Positions 32,928-41,914 are shown, counted from the first letter of the stretch. The stretch: 64,000 nucleotides of DNA from Desulfolinea sp050305405 (GCA_050305405.1 JBNLFG010000004.1:186001-250000); one strand, 5' to 3'. Program-made: numbers and translations. Notes: generated by a model from the letters alone, not told the origin.

Positions 32928-33809
32928 ATGTTCTGGCAACAAGTCGTCAATGCAATCTGGTTAGGTGCGGTTTATAGCCTCTTCTCGCTCGGCTATACCC
33001 TCATCTTCGGCGTGCTCGGGATTCTCAACCTTGCGCATCCATCCATCTATATGTGGGGCGCGTTCTTTGGGCTGATGGCCGTCAATAATCTTGGCTTGCC
33101 GATCTGGCTGGCGATGCCCGTCGCCATGCTCGGCAGCGGATTGATGAGCGTCTTGCTCGACCGCATCGCCTTCAAAACCCTGCGAGACCGCAATGCACCG
33201 CATCTCTCAACGCTGATCTCCAGTATTGGCGCTTCGATCGTGATGGTCAGTGTGGCCCAGGGATTTTTCGGCGCACAGGTTTCCCGCTTCCCTTTCGATA
33301 TTTTCCCCGTCCACGTTTTCAAGATCGGCTCGGTCTCGATCACGCTCCTGCAAATCACGATTTTGGCGATTTCCTTCGCCATCATGCTTTTCCTGCGTTG
33401 GTTGCTGCTAAAAACCAAACAGGGACAAGCGATGCGCGCCGTCGCCTATAACACGACGACCGCCGCCCGTCTTGGCATTCACGTAGACAAAGTTATTATG
33501 CAGACCTTTTTTACGGCAGGCGCACTGGCTGGCGCAGCCGGTGTTTTGCTCGGTCTCGCCTTCAACACTATCTCGCCTTTCATCGGCGGGCCAATGAATC
33601 TCAAGGGGCTAACCGTGATCGTACTCGGCGGTTTGGGCAATATCGAAGGTGCGGTACTTGGCGCTTTTATCCTCTCCTTCAGCGAAGTGATGAGCGTCGC
33701 CTATCTCTCCAGCGATCTGCGTGATGCCGTCTCCTTCATTCTGCTCTTCGTCATCTTGCTCGTCCGTCCCAACGGCTTGCTGGGTAAAACCAGCGAGAAG
33801 AGCGCTTAA
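32928..33809 (+). CDS. livH: ABC transporter permease (LivH type)
   Basis: A 293-residue inner-membrane permease with about eight helices and the LivH signature: GAVYSLFSLGYTLIFGVLGI, NLAHPSIYMWGAF near the start, QAMRAVAYNTTTAARLGI (cytoplasmic coupling region, about 175-192) and GLTVIVLGGLGNIEGAVLGA near the C-terminus. The ATG at 32928 follows AAAGG. The frame is open upstream to 32886, but that extension is translated repeat and is rejected. Flanked on both sides by inverted copies of one repeat. Confidence 0.9.
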   Translation: MFWQQVVNAIWLGAVYSLFSLGYTLIFGVLGILNLAHPSIYMWGAFFGLMAVNNLGLPIWLAMPVAMLGSGLMSVLLDRIAFKTLRDRNAPHLSTLISSIGASIVMVSVAQGFFGAQVSRFPFDIFPVHVFKIGSVSITLLQITILAISFAIMLFLRWLLLKTKQGQAMRAVAYNTTTAARLGIHVDKVIMQTFFTAGALAGAAGVLLGLAFNTISPFIGGPMNLKGLTVIVLGGLGNIEGAVLGAFILSFSEVMSVAYLSSDLRDAVSFILLFVILLVRPNGLLGKTSEKSA

Positions 33810-33816
33810 GATGCAA

Positions 33817-33901
33817 ATCCCCCCTCTGTCCTTCGGACATCTCCCCCCGAAGGGGGGAGAACAAGTCCCTTCCCCCTTTGGGGGAAGGTTAGGATGGGGG
33901 C
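33817..33901 (-). repeat. CCTTCCCC/GGGGAGATGTCC repeat, copy 2 (inverted)
   Basis: The reverse complement matches copy 1 at 32823-32909 almost base for base (CCTAACCTTCCCC, GTTCTCCCCCC, GATGTCCGAAGGACAGAGGG). It fills the livH-livM gap. Confidence 0.85.
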
Positions 33902-33936
33902 GGGACTGGCACATACCTAGTCTCTAAGGCTACACC

Positions 33937-34818
33937 ATGAACTTTTTTTCCGATTTTTGGCCCTCCTACGGCAGCGTTGTCATCTTCGTGCTGATCAACA
34001 TGCTGCTCGGCATCAGTATTTATTTCACCCTGTATACGGGATTACTTTCTCTCGCGAATGCGGGATTTATGGCGGTCGGCGCTTACGTCTCTGCGGTGCT
34101 GACAGTTCACTTCGGGACGCCCTTTCTCCCTGCGCTTTTGGCGGGAGCCTTTAGCGCTGCGCTGCTTGGATGGTTGCTCGGCCTGCCCGTTCTGCGTCTG
34201 AGGGATATTTACCTCGCCATCGCCACGCTTGGTTTTGGCGAGATCATTCGCATTGTTGCGATCAATTTCGACAAGTTTACCGGACTAAATTGGGTCGGTG
34301 GCGCCCAAGGTTTGGATCGTATCCAAAAGCTGACCACGCCGACAGGTTTACTGATCACCCTTCTCATCTTGTGCGTTTTCCTTGTTCAGTTACATCGCTC
34401 TCGCACGGGGCGGGCGCTGGCTGCCATTCGACGCGACGAGAGTGTTGCCGCTTCGATGGGCATCAACGTTTTCCAATACAAGTTACTCGCTTTTGTGCTC
34501 GGTGCCTTCGTGGCTGGCTTGGCGGGCGGATTTAGCGCTCACCAGATTCGTTTTGTGGGGCCGAACGCTTTCAGCTTCAGCACCGCCGTCAATATCCTCG
34601 CCTACGCCGTGCTTGGCGGGATGGGGCATTGGGCGGGGCCGTTGGTGGGAGCTGCCATCCTGACCATTTTGCCCGAAGCCTTGCGCTTCCTGAATGAGTA
34701 TCGCGGCATTTTCAACGGCATCATTCTGGTAGCGGTTATCATCTACCTGCCGAATGGCTTGGTCAACCCAGCCTGGTGGAGACGGGTATTCCGCCGAAAG
34801 GAGACAGCAGATGCTTAA
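33937..34818 (+). CDS. livM: ABC transporter permease (LivM type)
   Basis: A 293-residue permease with about nine helices and the LivM landmarks: GLLSLANAGFMAVGAYVSAV (about 34-53), DIYLAIATLGFGEIIRI (about 89-105), GRALAAIRRDESVAASMGI (coupling loop, about 155-173) and AYAVLGGMGHWAGPLVGAA. It pairs with LivH to form the transmembrane pathway. Its last 8 bp overlap livG. Confidence 0.92.
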   Translation: MNFFSDFWPSYGSVVIFVLINMLLGISIYFTLYTGLLSLANAGFMAVGAYVSAVLTVHFGTPFLPALLAGAFSAALLGWLLGLPVLRLRDIYLAIATLGFGEIIRIVAINFDKFTGLNWVGGAQGLDRIQKLTTPTGLLITLLILCVFLVQLHRSRTGRALAAIRRDESVAASMGINVFQYKLLAFVLGAFVAGLAGGFSAHQIRFVGPNAFSFSTAVNILAYAVLGGMGHWAGPLVGAAILTILPEALRFLNEYRGIFNGIILVAVIIYLPNGLVNPAWWRRVFRRKETADA

Positions 34819-35575
34819 ACTGAACCAAGTCAGCAGGCAGTTTGGCGGTTTATCTGCGGTTAACGAAGTTTCTTTTGAAGTGGAAGCAAACCAAATCGTC
34901 GGTTTGATCGGCCCGAATGGCGCTGGCAAAACGACCCTGCTCAATCTGATCAGCGGTCTCGATCAGCCCACGCATGGTCAAATCCACTTTAAAAACAAAC
35001 GCATTGACAAGCTGCCGCCGCATCAGGTCAATCAACTTGGGATTGCGCGGACGTATCAGAATATCCGCCTTTTTGCGGAGATGAGCGTGCTCGAAAATCT
35101 GATCGTCGGGCTGCACACGCAGGGCAAATCGAATTTGCTGAGCGCGGCGCTGATGCTGCCTGCCTATCGTGCCGAGGAAAAACGCCTGCGGCAGGATGCG
35201 GAAGCCCTAAGCGAGCGACTCGGTCTAGCGGCTTTTAACAACGCCCCGGCAGATTCGCTCTCTTACGGCGACCAGCGGCGGGTCGAGATCGCCCGTGCGC
35301 TGGCTACTGACCCCGAACTTTTGTTGCTCGACGAACCGACGGCGGGCATGAACGCCACCGAAACGGCTCGACTTGGCGACCTGATCTTGAGCCTGCGTGA
35401 CGACGGGCAGACGATTTTCGTCATCGAGCATGATATGGCTTTCATCTCGCAGGTTTGCGACCGTGTGATCGTGCTGAACTTTGGGCAAGTGATCGCCGAG
35501 GGCACGACCGATGAGATCAAAGTCAACCCGCTGGTGGTCGAAGCCTACCTGGGAACGGAGGCCGAACATGCTTAA
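34811..35575 (+). CDS. livG: ABC transporter ATP-binding protein (LivG type)
   Basis: A 254-residue ATPase. Walker A GPNGAGKTT (about 36-44), signature LSYGDQRRVEIARAL (LSGGQ variant), Walker B LLLLDEPTAGMN, and the C-terminal EVNPLVVEAYLG-like end (here KVNPLVVEAYLGTE) typical of LivG, plus the long insertion with YQNIRLFAEMSVLEN. The ATG at 34811 overlaps livM by 8 bp, and the end overlaps livF by 8 bp, so translation is coupled. Confidence 0.92.
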   Translation: MLKLNQVSRQFGGLSAVNEVSFEVEANQIVGLIGPNGAGKTTLLNLISGLDQPTHGQIHFKNKRIDKLPPHQVNQLGIARTYQNIRLFAEMSVLENLIVGLHTQGKSNLLSAALMLPAYRAEEKRLRQDAEALSERLGLAAFNNAPADSLSYGDQRRVEIARALATDPELLLLDEPTAGMNATETARLGDLILSLRDDGQTIFVIEHDMAFISQVCDRVIVLNFGQVIAEGTTDEIKVNPLVVEAYLGTEAEHA

Positions 35576-36272
35576 AGTGAGTGGATTGACGGTCAATTAC
35601 GGGGCGATTGAAGCCGTGCGTAATATCAGCTTCGAGGTTGCTGAGGGACAGGTCGTGGCGATCATCGGGGCGAACGGCGCAGGCAAATCGACCACGCTGG
35701 ATGCCATCGGCGGGCTGCACAAACCCGCCAGTGGAAAAATCGAGTTTGATGGCAAGGACATCACAGGGATGCGAGCGGATCAGGTTGCTAAACTACGTTT
35801 AGCCCAAGTCCCCGAAGGGCGTGAAGTGCTCGCCCCGCTCAGCGTGGAAGAGAATCTGCGCATGGGCGCATACATCCGCAATGACCGTGACGAAGTCGAA
35901 AACGATATTCAGGCGATGTTCAAACGTTTCCCGATTCTCGATTCACGCCGTAAACAAGCGGCGGGATTAATGAGCGGCGGCGAACAGCAGATGCTGGCGG
36001 TCGCCCGTGCGTTGATGGCACGCCCCAAACTGCTCATGCTCGACGAACCCAGCATGGGGCTGGCTCCCTTAATTGTGAACCAAATCTTCGAGATCATCAC
36101 TGAGATCAGTGCCGAGGGCGTGACCTTGCTCTTGGTTGAACAAAACGCCCGCAAAGCCCTGCAAGTCGCTGATTATGCTTATGTTTTGGAGCGGGGCGAA
36201 GTCGCTTATCATGCGCCTGCGGCTGAATTGCGGAATGATCCGAGGGTGGTGGCGGCGTATCTTGGTGAATAG
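35568..36272 (+). CDS. livF: ABC transporter ATP-binding protein (LivF type)
   Basis: A 234-residue ATPase partner of LivG. Walker A GANGAGKST (about 35-43), the LivF-specific VPEGREVLAPLSVEENL, signature MSGGEQQMLAVARALM (about 133-148), Walker B LLMLDEPSMGLAP and the VEQNARKAL segment. The ATG at 35568 overlaps livG by 8 bp. Last gene of the operon, followed by a terminator at 36304. Confidence 0.93.
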   Translation: MLKVSGLTVNYGAIEAVRNISFEVAEGQVVAIIGANGAGKSTTLDAIGGLHKPASGKIEFDGKDITGMRADQVAKLRLAQVPEGREVLAPLSVEENLRMGAYIRNDRDEVENDIQAMFKRFPILDSRRKQAAGLMSGGEQQMLAVARALMARPKLLMLDEPSMGLAPLIVNQIFEIITEISAEGVTLLLVEQNARKALQVADYAYVLERGEVAYHAPAAELRNDPRVVAAYLGE

Positions 36273-36303
36273 GAATTAGTTGATTAGGGATTAGGAATCA
36301 GGA

Positions 36304-36330
36304 GAGCGGACGCCCGTCCGCTCTTTTTTG
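36304..36330 (+). terminator. Terminator of the liv-type operon
   Basis: GAGCGGACG pairs with CGTCCGCTC around CC, followed by six T. Confidence 0.8.
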
Positions 36331-36348
36331 TTTACTCGTTCGAGTTGG

Positions 36349-36376
36349 GTAGGGGCGGACGGCCGTCCGCCCTTAC
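36349..36376. repeat. GTAGGGGCG-type palindrome, copy B
   Basis: GTAGGGGCGGACGGCCGTCCGCCCTTAC, nearly perfect. Its last base is the first base of the (complemented) stop codon of the minus-strand gene 36376-36807. Confidence 0.85.
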
Positions 36377-36807
36377 TATTTATAATCTTTGCGGTGTTTT
36401 GGATGTTTTTTCTTTTTTTCTTTTTTCGATTTTGGAGTTGGCTTGGGTGTCGGGGCTGTTATTCTTGTTATCAGATTTTGTATGCTGGCTACAAGGAGAG
36501 CTGTCCAGATGAAAAAGAGCAGGCCCAAGTAAAGAGTCTGTCCAAATATTGTAGGATCACTAAAGTCAAATATATATGCAAAAAAGCTTATTCCGCTTTC
36601 TGCTGCCTCGGTGTTGATGTTATAAATTTCTAGCAATAATACGACTGAAAAAATAAGAAAATATGGGAACGAAAAAACTTTCTTTTCAGCCTTCATTCTT
36701 GCAATCGTATACGGTGTGACACGATTGAACCAATAATATGGATTGAAATTATTGTTGGCTCGCTCGTGAGCTTCGTCAATGATGTTATATCCTTTTTTTC
36801 TACCCAT
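36376..36807 (-). CDS. Hypothetical membrane protein with basic tail
   Basis: A 143-residue protein with two hydrophobic segments (about 47-66 and 84-112) and a Pro/Lys-rich C-terminus (TPKPTPKSKKEKKKKHPKHRK). The N-terminus RKKGYNIIDEAHERANNNFNPYYWF is conserved-looking, but I do not recognise the family. The ATG at 36807 follows GGGAGG; the longer frame to 36864 is rejected. AT-rich compared with neighbours. It overlaps the upstream gene by 8 bp, so the two form a pair. Confidence 0.6.
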   Translation of the reverse strand: MGRKKGYNIIDEAHERANNNFNPYYWFNRVTPYTIARMKAEKKVFSFPYFLIFSVVLLLEIYNINTEAAESGISFFAYIFDFSDPTIFGQTLYLGLLFFIWTALLVASIQNLITRITAPTPKPTPKSKKEKKKKHPKHRKDYK

Positions 36808-37366
36808 TCTTGCCCTCCCTTCTTGCCAGATATTTCCCTGAAAATCCGCCTGATATACAAGCAAGAATAATAGCTATAATAATTTCTGATAAGAGATGGC
36901 TAAATTGTTTTCCTATTCCCCAAATATAGCCGGGTAAGTTTGCGAAGAAAACGCCATCTTTCATATCATTTAGAAGAAACTGCCAACCATTATGTGGAGC
37001 AAATGCCATATAAACTAATCCCATCCCACAGATAAGTAGAGCTGCAAAACCTGCCAACAGAACTCCGGAAATTATTGCCCATTTTTCTGTTAATATCCTC
37101 TTTTTGTATCGTTTTTGAATAAGCTTTTCTAAAGTGTATCCTCCTATACTTGCTGGGAGAAAACTAAAAGCGCTACCAAGGATGATCGTTATCGGAGTTA
37201 GAAACAGAAGAGTATCTATAAAAGGTTCATTCAGAATTGAAGACGTTCTGACGCTTTCAAAAAGTAAGAACAGCAATAGGCTAGTGGTGGCAGAGACAAT
37301 TCCAACACCGACACCAGCGCTCATACGAAGTTTTTCTAACACTGTTTCAAAATCAAGTCGTAGCAT
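36800..37366 (-). CDS. Hypothetical polytopic membrane protein
   Basis: A 188-residue protein with about four hydrophobic segments (about 17-38, 48-72, 96-120, 155-177) and a short basic C-terminus. No catalytic motif or known family is evident. AT-rich and transcribed with the 36376-36807 gene (8-bp overlap, AGGGAGGG between them). The two are convergent to the liv-type operon and divergent from tsaE. Confidence 0.55.
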   Translation of the reverse strand: MLRLDFETVLEKLRMSAGVGVGIVSATTSLLLFLLFESVRTSSILNEPFIDTLLFLTPITIILGSAFSFLPASIGGYTLEKLIQKRYKKRILTEKWAIISGVLLAGFAALLICGMGLVYMAFAPHNGWQFLLNDMKDGVFFANLPGYIWGIGKQFSHLLSEIIIAIILACISGGFSGKYLARREGKNG

Positions 37367-37476
37367 AAATTTCCATCCTTGTTTGTTGCGCTAGTATAAC
37401 GTAAATCATTTCCTGCCAAACCTTCTAACTTTCAAACCTTCAATCCTCGCCACTTGCCCCTTCCCATCCCCTGCCG

Positions 37477-37482
37477 TATAAT
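37477..37482 (+). promoter_or_regulatory. -10 box (TATAAT) of tsaE-tsaB, probable leaderless promoter
   Basis: An exact TATAAT ends 6 nt before the ATG at 37489. Confidence 0.6.
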
Positions 37483-37488
37483 CGACCT

Positions 37489-37986
37489 ATGCCTATCTTG
37501 GACGAAAACACCCTCGACTTCATTAGTCGCAGCCCCAAACAGACTCGCCGCATCGGGATGCGCCTTGGTGCATTGCTTGATGCTGGTGATGTGATCTGCT
37601 TGCAGGGCGACCTCGGCGCGGGGAAAACCACCTTTGTCCAGGGCTTAGCACAGGGTTGGGGATCGCTCGATCCCGTTTCCAGCCCGACCTTCGTCATCGT
37701 CAACATGTACCGCCGCCCCGATGAAAGCGAGCTTTATCACCTCGACACCTACCGTCTCGAATCTGCGCCCGAAGCCGCCATGCTTGATCTCGACGATATG
37801 CTTGACGCAGGCCCGCTCGTCATCGAATGGGCAGAGCGCATTGAGAGTATCCTTCCCAATGAGCGCCTTTGGCTGCAACTCGAACATATCGATGATGAAC
37901 AACGCCGCATCCAGTTTAAGGCACAGGGCGCACGCTACGAAAATTTCATCGAAGAAATCCGCCAATCGGCATTTGGAGGCGATTAA
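37489..37986 (+). CDS. tsaE: tRNA t6A biosynthesis ATPase TsaE
   Basis: The ATPase of the TsaBDE complex that makes threonylcarbamoyl-adenosine at position 37 of ANN-reading tRNAs. A 165-residue protein with P-loop QGDLGAGKTTFVQG (about 39-52), the SSPTFVIVNMY segment, YHLDTYRL and VIEWAERIES, all TsaE hallmarks. It shares one base with the tsaB start (TAATG), so the two are translationally coupled. Confidence 0.95.
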   Translation: MPILDENTLDFISRSPKQTRRIGMRLGALLDAGDVICLQGDLGAGKTTFVQGLAQGWGSLDPVSSPTFVIVNMYRRPDESELYHLDTYRLESAPEAAMLDLDDMLDAGPLVIEWAERIESILPNERLWLQLEHIDDEQRRIQFKAQGARYENFIEEIRQSAFGGD

Positions 37987-38654
37987 TGCTCCTCGCAGTA
38001 GACACATCCACCACGCAAATTGGATTGGCGCTTTATGACGGCAATCAGGTCATCGGCGAGACGCTTTGGCATGGAAAATTGCGTCACACCACCACGCTTG
38101 CGCCCGCCGTTGCCGAACTACTCGAACGCACCAATACAAAAATCGGCGACGTTGACGCCATCGGGATCGCGCTTGGCCCGGGCTCATTTACATCCCTGCG
38201 GGTGGGATTAGCCTTCGTGAAAGGATTGGCGCTGGCGCGTCACATCCCATTGATCGGCATTCCAACCTTGGATATGCTGACGGCAGCGCAGCCCGCGCGT
38301 GATTTGGGCTTGGTTGCTGTTCTACAAGCTGGACGTGGGCGTTTGGCAGTTTCCCGTTATCACGCCCCCGATGGGCAGACCTGGCAACCCGAAAGCGAAC
38401 CGACCGTCATGCGCATCGACGAACTGCTCGAATCTATCCACAGCCCTACAATTGTCTGTGGAGAACTCAGTGCCGAGGAGCGTAAGCAGTTAGCGGACGA
38501 TGATCGGGTGCAGTTAGGTACTCCCACGCAATGTACACGGCGTCCCGCTTTTCTGGCAGAACTTGCCTGGAAACGGTATCAAGCCGACGACACGGACGAT
38601 GCGGCATCCTTATCCCCGATCTATATCCATGTTGGGGAGCCTATTCCATCTTAA
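37986..38654 (+). CDS. tsaB: tRNA t6A biosynthesis protein TsaB
   Basis: A scaffold partner of TsaD in t6A synthesis. The 222-residue protein starts LLAVDTSTTQIGLALYD and has IGIALGPGSFTSLRVGLAFVKGLA split over about residues 59-82, the diagnostic TsaB block. The ASKHA fold is degenerate in the ATP site, as in other TsaB proteins. Starts at the ATG overlapping the tsaE stop. tsaD is not in this window. Confidence 0.95.
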   Translation: MLLAVDTSTTQIGLALYDGNQVIGETLWHGKLRHTTTLAPAVAELLERTNTKIGDVDAIGIALGPGSFTSLRVGLAFVKGLALARHIPLIGIPTLDMLTAAQPARDLGLVAVLQAGRGRLAVSRYHAPDGQTWQPESEPTVMRIDELLESIHSPTIVCGELSAEERKQLADDDRVQLGTPTQCTRRPAFLAELAWKRYQADDTDDAASLSPIYIHVGEPIPS

Positions 38655-38741
38655 TAACCATTTCCTGCGTCGCATCAGCCTTTTAGAATCAGTCCATTAA
38701 ACGAATAAAAGACTAAGCGACACACAAATCCTGTTAAACTT

Positions 38742-38754
38742 GGTGCGACGCACC
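38742..38754. promoter_or_regulatory. GGTGCGACGCACC palindrome upstream of the UDP-sugar dehydrogenase
   Basis: A 13-bp palindrome 10 nt before the ATG at 38765. The same core with matching flanks (AAAT on one side) occurs upstream of the Crp/Fnr gene at 53486-53498. It may be a binding site for that regulator, but this is inference. Confidence 0.5.
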
Positions 38755-38764
38755 ATTTATCCGA

Positions 38765-40096
38765 ATGGAAAAAATCATGACAACAAAAGAAGCATTACTC
38801 ACCAAATTGAAAAATAAAGAAGCCCGCATGGCTGTGCTCGGGCTGGGATATGTCGGCCTGCCGCTGGCAGTTGTTTTTGCCGAAGCAGGTTTCGAGGTGA
38901 TCGGGATTGATCCCGACGCCCGCAAAGTGGACTCGCTTAACAAAGGCATCAGCTACATCCCCGACGTACCGACCGAAGATGTGGCGAAGCTCGTAGAAAG
39001 TGGAAAACTGAAAGCGACGGTTGATTTCTCGATTTTGAAAGGAGTCGATGCTGTCAGCATTTGTGTGCCGACACCACTGCGAAAAACGGGCGACCCCGAT
39101 ATGTCCTTCATTGATGCGGCAACCTCCGAGTTGGCAAAATATGTTCACGCGGGCATGGTGATTGTGCTTGAGTCGACAACTTACCCGGGCACGACGCGCG
39201 AAGTTATCTTGCCGATGATTACCGAACACAGCAACTTAACCATTGGCGAAGACCTTTTCCTGTGCTTTTCACCTGAGCGCGTTGACCCCGGTCGTGAAGA
39301 TTGGACGACGATCAATACCCCCAAGGTTTTGGGCGGTATTACCGAAAGCTGCTCGGAAGTGGCGAATGCCTGGTATAGTGCTGCAATCCAAACCGTTGTG
39401 CCTGTTTCATCAGCAGAAGCAGCTGAAATGTCGAAATTGCTGGAAAACACTTTCCGCATGATTAATATAGGTATGGTCAACGAGTTAGCGATTATGTGTG
39501 ATCGCCTTGACGTGGATGTTTGGGAAGTGATTGATGCCGCAGCAAGCAAGCCTTTTGGCTTTATGAAGTTCACGCCCGGCCCCGGCCTGGGTGGGCACTG
39601 CATTCCGATTGATCCGCTGTATCTTTCGTGGAAGATGAAATCGGTTAATTACAACGCACGCTTTATCGAATTGGCATCTGAGATCAATACCGGCATGCCG
39701 CGTTATGTCGTCACCAAAATACAGGATGCGCTCAATGAGCATCGCAAGTCGATCAAGGGCAGCAAGATTCTCGTTTTGGGTGCTGCCTATAAACCTGATA
39801 TCGACGACTTGCGCGAATCCCCCGCATTGGACGTGATCGGTCTGTTGGCTGAGAAGGGCGCGGAAGTTGAGTATCACGATCCCTATTGCCCCTCGCTGAT
39901 GACCCATGAAGGCGAGACAATGTACAGCGTTCCCGATATGCTTGAATCTGCCGAAAAAGCGGATTGTGCTGTTATCATCACCAATCACAAGGTCTATGAT
40001 TATGATGCTCTGCTCGAAAAAGCGGAGTTGATCGTTGATACCCGCAACGCGCTCGGCAAGGTTGGGCGCAGTAATCCGAAAGTTTTCGGGTTGTAA
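38765..40096 (+). CDS. Nucleotide-sugar dehydrogenase (UDP-GlcNAc/UDP-ManNAc 6-dehydrogenase family)
   Basis: Oxidises a UDP-hexose C6 to a uronic acid with two NAD. The 443-residue protein has the NAD site LGLGYVGLPLA (about 25-35), FSPERVDPGRED, the catalytic-Cys motif PGLGGHCIPIDP (Cys279) and the C-terminal VLGAAYKPDIDDLRESPAL (about 334-352). Spacing and the Pro-rich GGHC motif resemble WbpA/CapL/WecC enzymes more than UDP-glucose dehydrogenases. An ATG at 38777 is an alternative start. The next gene is a UDP-sugar epimerase, consistent with surface polysaccharide synthesis. Confidence 0.88.
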   Translation: MEKIMTTKEALLTKLKNKEARMAVLGLGYVGLPLAVVFAEAGFEVIGIDPDARKVDSLNKGISYIPDVPTEDVAKLVESGKLKATVDFSILKGVDAVSICVPTPLRKTGDPDMSFIDAATSELAKYVHAGMVIVLESTTYPGTTREVILPMITEHSNLTIGEDLFLCFSPERVDPGREDWTTINTPKVLGGITESCSEVANAWYSAAIQTVVPVSSAEAAEMSKLLENTFRMINIGMVNELAIMCDRLDVDVWEVIDAAASKPFGFMKFTPGPGLGGHCIPIDPLYLSWKMKSVNYNARFIELASEINTGMPRYVVTKIQDALNEHRKSIKGSKILVLGAAYKPDIDDLRESPALDVIGLLAEKGAEVEYHDPYCPSLMTHEGETMYSVPDMLESAEKADCAVIITNHKVYDYDALLEKAELIVDTRNALGKVGRSNPKVFGL

Positions 40097-40122
40097 TTTA
40101 AAAGAAGAAAACAGAAAATAAT

Positions 40123-40146
40123 GAGGGCGGGATTACCCCGCCCCTA
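40123..40146. repeat. GTAGGGGCG-type palindrome, copy C (degenerate)
   Basis: GAGGGCGGG-ATTA-CCCCGCCCCTA, an imperfect member of the family, lying between the dehydrogenase and epimerase genes. Confidence 0.55.
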
Positions 40147-40165
40147 TTAGAAAAGACAGGTTTTT

Positions 40166-41149
40166 ATGTCAAACTATCTAGTTACTGGCGCAGCAGGTTT
40201 TATTGGCGCGCGTGTTAGCCAAATGTTGATCGAAGAGGGGCATACCGTTATCGGGTTGGACAATCTTAATGATGCTTATGATGTGCGCATCAAAGAGTTT
40301 CGACTCAAATCACTGCTCCCGCTGGATGAATTTACTTTTCATCAGATCGACATTGCCAATTGGGACGCCGTTAAAACAGTCGGGGAATCCAGTCCGCAAA
40401 TCGCTGGGGTGATCAATCTTGCCGCCCGCGCGGGTGTTCGTGCCAGTACAACGGTGCCTTTCCAGATGCTCTCATCAAACACCAACGGCGCACTTGCCAT
40501 GCTGGAACTTTGCCGCCATTACAATGTTCCCAAAATTATTCAGGCATCTACATCCAGCATTTATGGCGCGAATCCACCTTATCCCACGCCTGAAACAGCG
40601 AATAGCGACTATCCGCTGCAAGCCTATGCCGCCAGCAAAAAAGGTGCCGAATCTCTCTGCCACAGCTATCATCATCTCTTTGATGTGGATGTGAGTATCG
40701 TGCGCTTCTTCACTGTTTATGGCCCTGCTGGTCGTCCCGATCTGGCGATGTTCCGTTTCGTGCAATGGATCACCGAGGGACGCCCGCTGCATCTCAATGG
40801 CGATGGCGAACAATCACGCGGATTCACGTATATCGACGACATCGTGCGCGGGGTCATCCTTGCCCTCAAGCCGGTCGGCTACGAGATCATTAATCTCGGT
40901 GGACACGAAGTTATCAGCATCAACGATCTGATCAAGCTGACCGAGGAGTTGGTTGGCGGCAAAGCGGAGATCATCCGCCACCCCGCACATCCCGCCGATA
41001 TGCGCCGCAACCAGGCAGATGTGACCAAAGCTCGCGAAATGCTCGGTTGGGAGCCGCGCGTCGGTCTGCGCGAGGGGATGCAAGCCCTCGTTGATTGGTA
41101 TAACGCCGAACGCGAATGGGCAAAGGATATTGAGACAGGCTCGTTATAG
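40166..41149 (+). CDS. NAD-dependent sugar epimerase (UDP-glucuronate 4-epimerase-like)
   Basis: A 327-residue short-chain (extended SDR) enzyme with the Rossmann motif TGAAGFIG (residues 7-14), LDNLNDAYDVRIKEFRL as in UDP-glucuronate 4-epimerases, the STSSIYG loop with catalytic Ser, and the YAASK active site (Tyr154, Lys158). RFFTVYGPAGRPDLAMFRF is typical of the family. It probably interconverts UDP-glucuronate/galacturonate or the N-acetyl uronates made by its neighbour. Confidence 0.88.
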   Translation: MSNYLVTGAAGFIGARVSQMLIEEGHTVIGLDNLNDAYDVRIKEFRLKSLLPLDEFTFHQIDIANWDAVKTVGESSPQIAGVINLAARAGVRASTTVPFQMLSSNTNGALAMLELCRHYNVPKIIQASTSSIYGANPPYPTPETANSDYPLQAYAASKKGAESLCHSYHHLFDVDVSIVRFFTVYGPAGRPDLAMFRFVQWITEGRPLHLNGDGEQSRGFTYIDDIVRGVILALKPVGYEIINLGGHEVISINDLIKLTEELVGGKAEIIRHPAHPADMRRNQADVTKAREMLGWEPRVGLREGMQALVDWYNAEREWAKDIETGSL

Positions 41150-41161
41150 AGGGTTGCAGGA

Positions 41162-41818
41162 ATGGAGCCCATAAGAACTTGTATTCAATTAAAGAATGCA
41201 AATCAAGATGATCTTCCTGTTGAATTTCATGGTGATGATGTACGCTATTCAGAAAGCCTGGTTGAATATTTCTTGAAGGAATTTACTCGCAAGGGAGATC
41301 GGGTTTTCGACCCTTTCGCGGGTTATGGAACGACATTATTGGTCGCTGAAACGCTGGAAAGAGTTCCGCTTGGCATTGAATACGATGAAGAACGAGTGCA
41401 ATATATTCAATCCAGGTTGAAAAAAGCAGATAGTGTCCTTCACGGTGATGCACGACAACTGGAACTATATCATTTACCGCCTTTCAATTTTTCAATCACC
41501 TCTCCTCCTTATATGGGAGAAAATGATCTTGAAAATCCCTTTACGGCATATACAACAACGGGAAATGGCTATCAGGGATATTTGGAAGATATCCGAAATA
41601 TTTATCGCCAAATGAAAGGAATGATGGCTCCTGATGCGAAAGCTGTGATTGAAGTTGCTAATATTAAACAAAAAGGCAATGTCACGACGCTCGCTTGGGA
41701 TATTGGCAAAGAAATATCCAGGGTGCTTGATTTTGAAGGGGAAATGATTATAGATTGGGATCATTACGGCTATGGGTACACTCATAGCTATTGTCTTATC
41801 TTTAGAAAACCAAACTAA
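41162..41818 (+). CDS. Orphan DNA methyltransferase (N4/N6 type)
   Basis: A 218-residue AdoMet-dependent methylase with motif I DPFAGYGTT (residues 50-58), an acidic motif II region (LGIEYDEERV), and catalytic motif IV TSPPY (113-117), the SPPY form common in N4-cytosine enzymes. Motif I precedes motif IV with no room for a long target-recognition domain, so it is short for a sequence-specific enzyme. No restriction gene is adjacent. AT-rich relative to the sugar genes upstream, suggesting acquisition. An RNA or protein target cannot be excluded. Confidence 0.8.
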   Translation: MEPIRTCIQLKNANQDDLPVEFHGDDVRYSESLVEYFLKEFTRKGDRVFDPFAGYGTTLLVAETLERVPLGIEYDEERVQYIQSRLKKADSVLHGDARQLELYHLPPFNFSITSPPYMGENDLENPFTAYTTTGNGYQGYLEDIRNIYRQMKGMMAPDAKAVIEVANIKQKGNVTTLAWDIGKEISRVLDFEGEMIIDWDHYGYGYTHSYCLIFRKPN

Positions 41819-41914
41819 AGGGTTGTAGCAGAATTAACTTTTTCTGCCCCCCGAAGTCCAAGGCCATCACACAAGCTCTTCCCTCGTTCGTTTTCGGCTT
41901 TGCATCCAAAAACT

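Noticed and set aside
32823..33901. Composite transposon carrying livH
   Set aside because: The inverted repeats are real, but no transposase is present and livH belongs to an intact operon.
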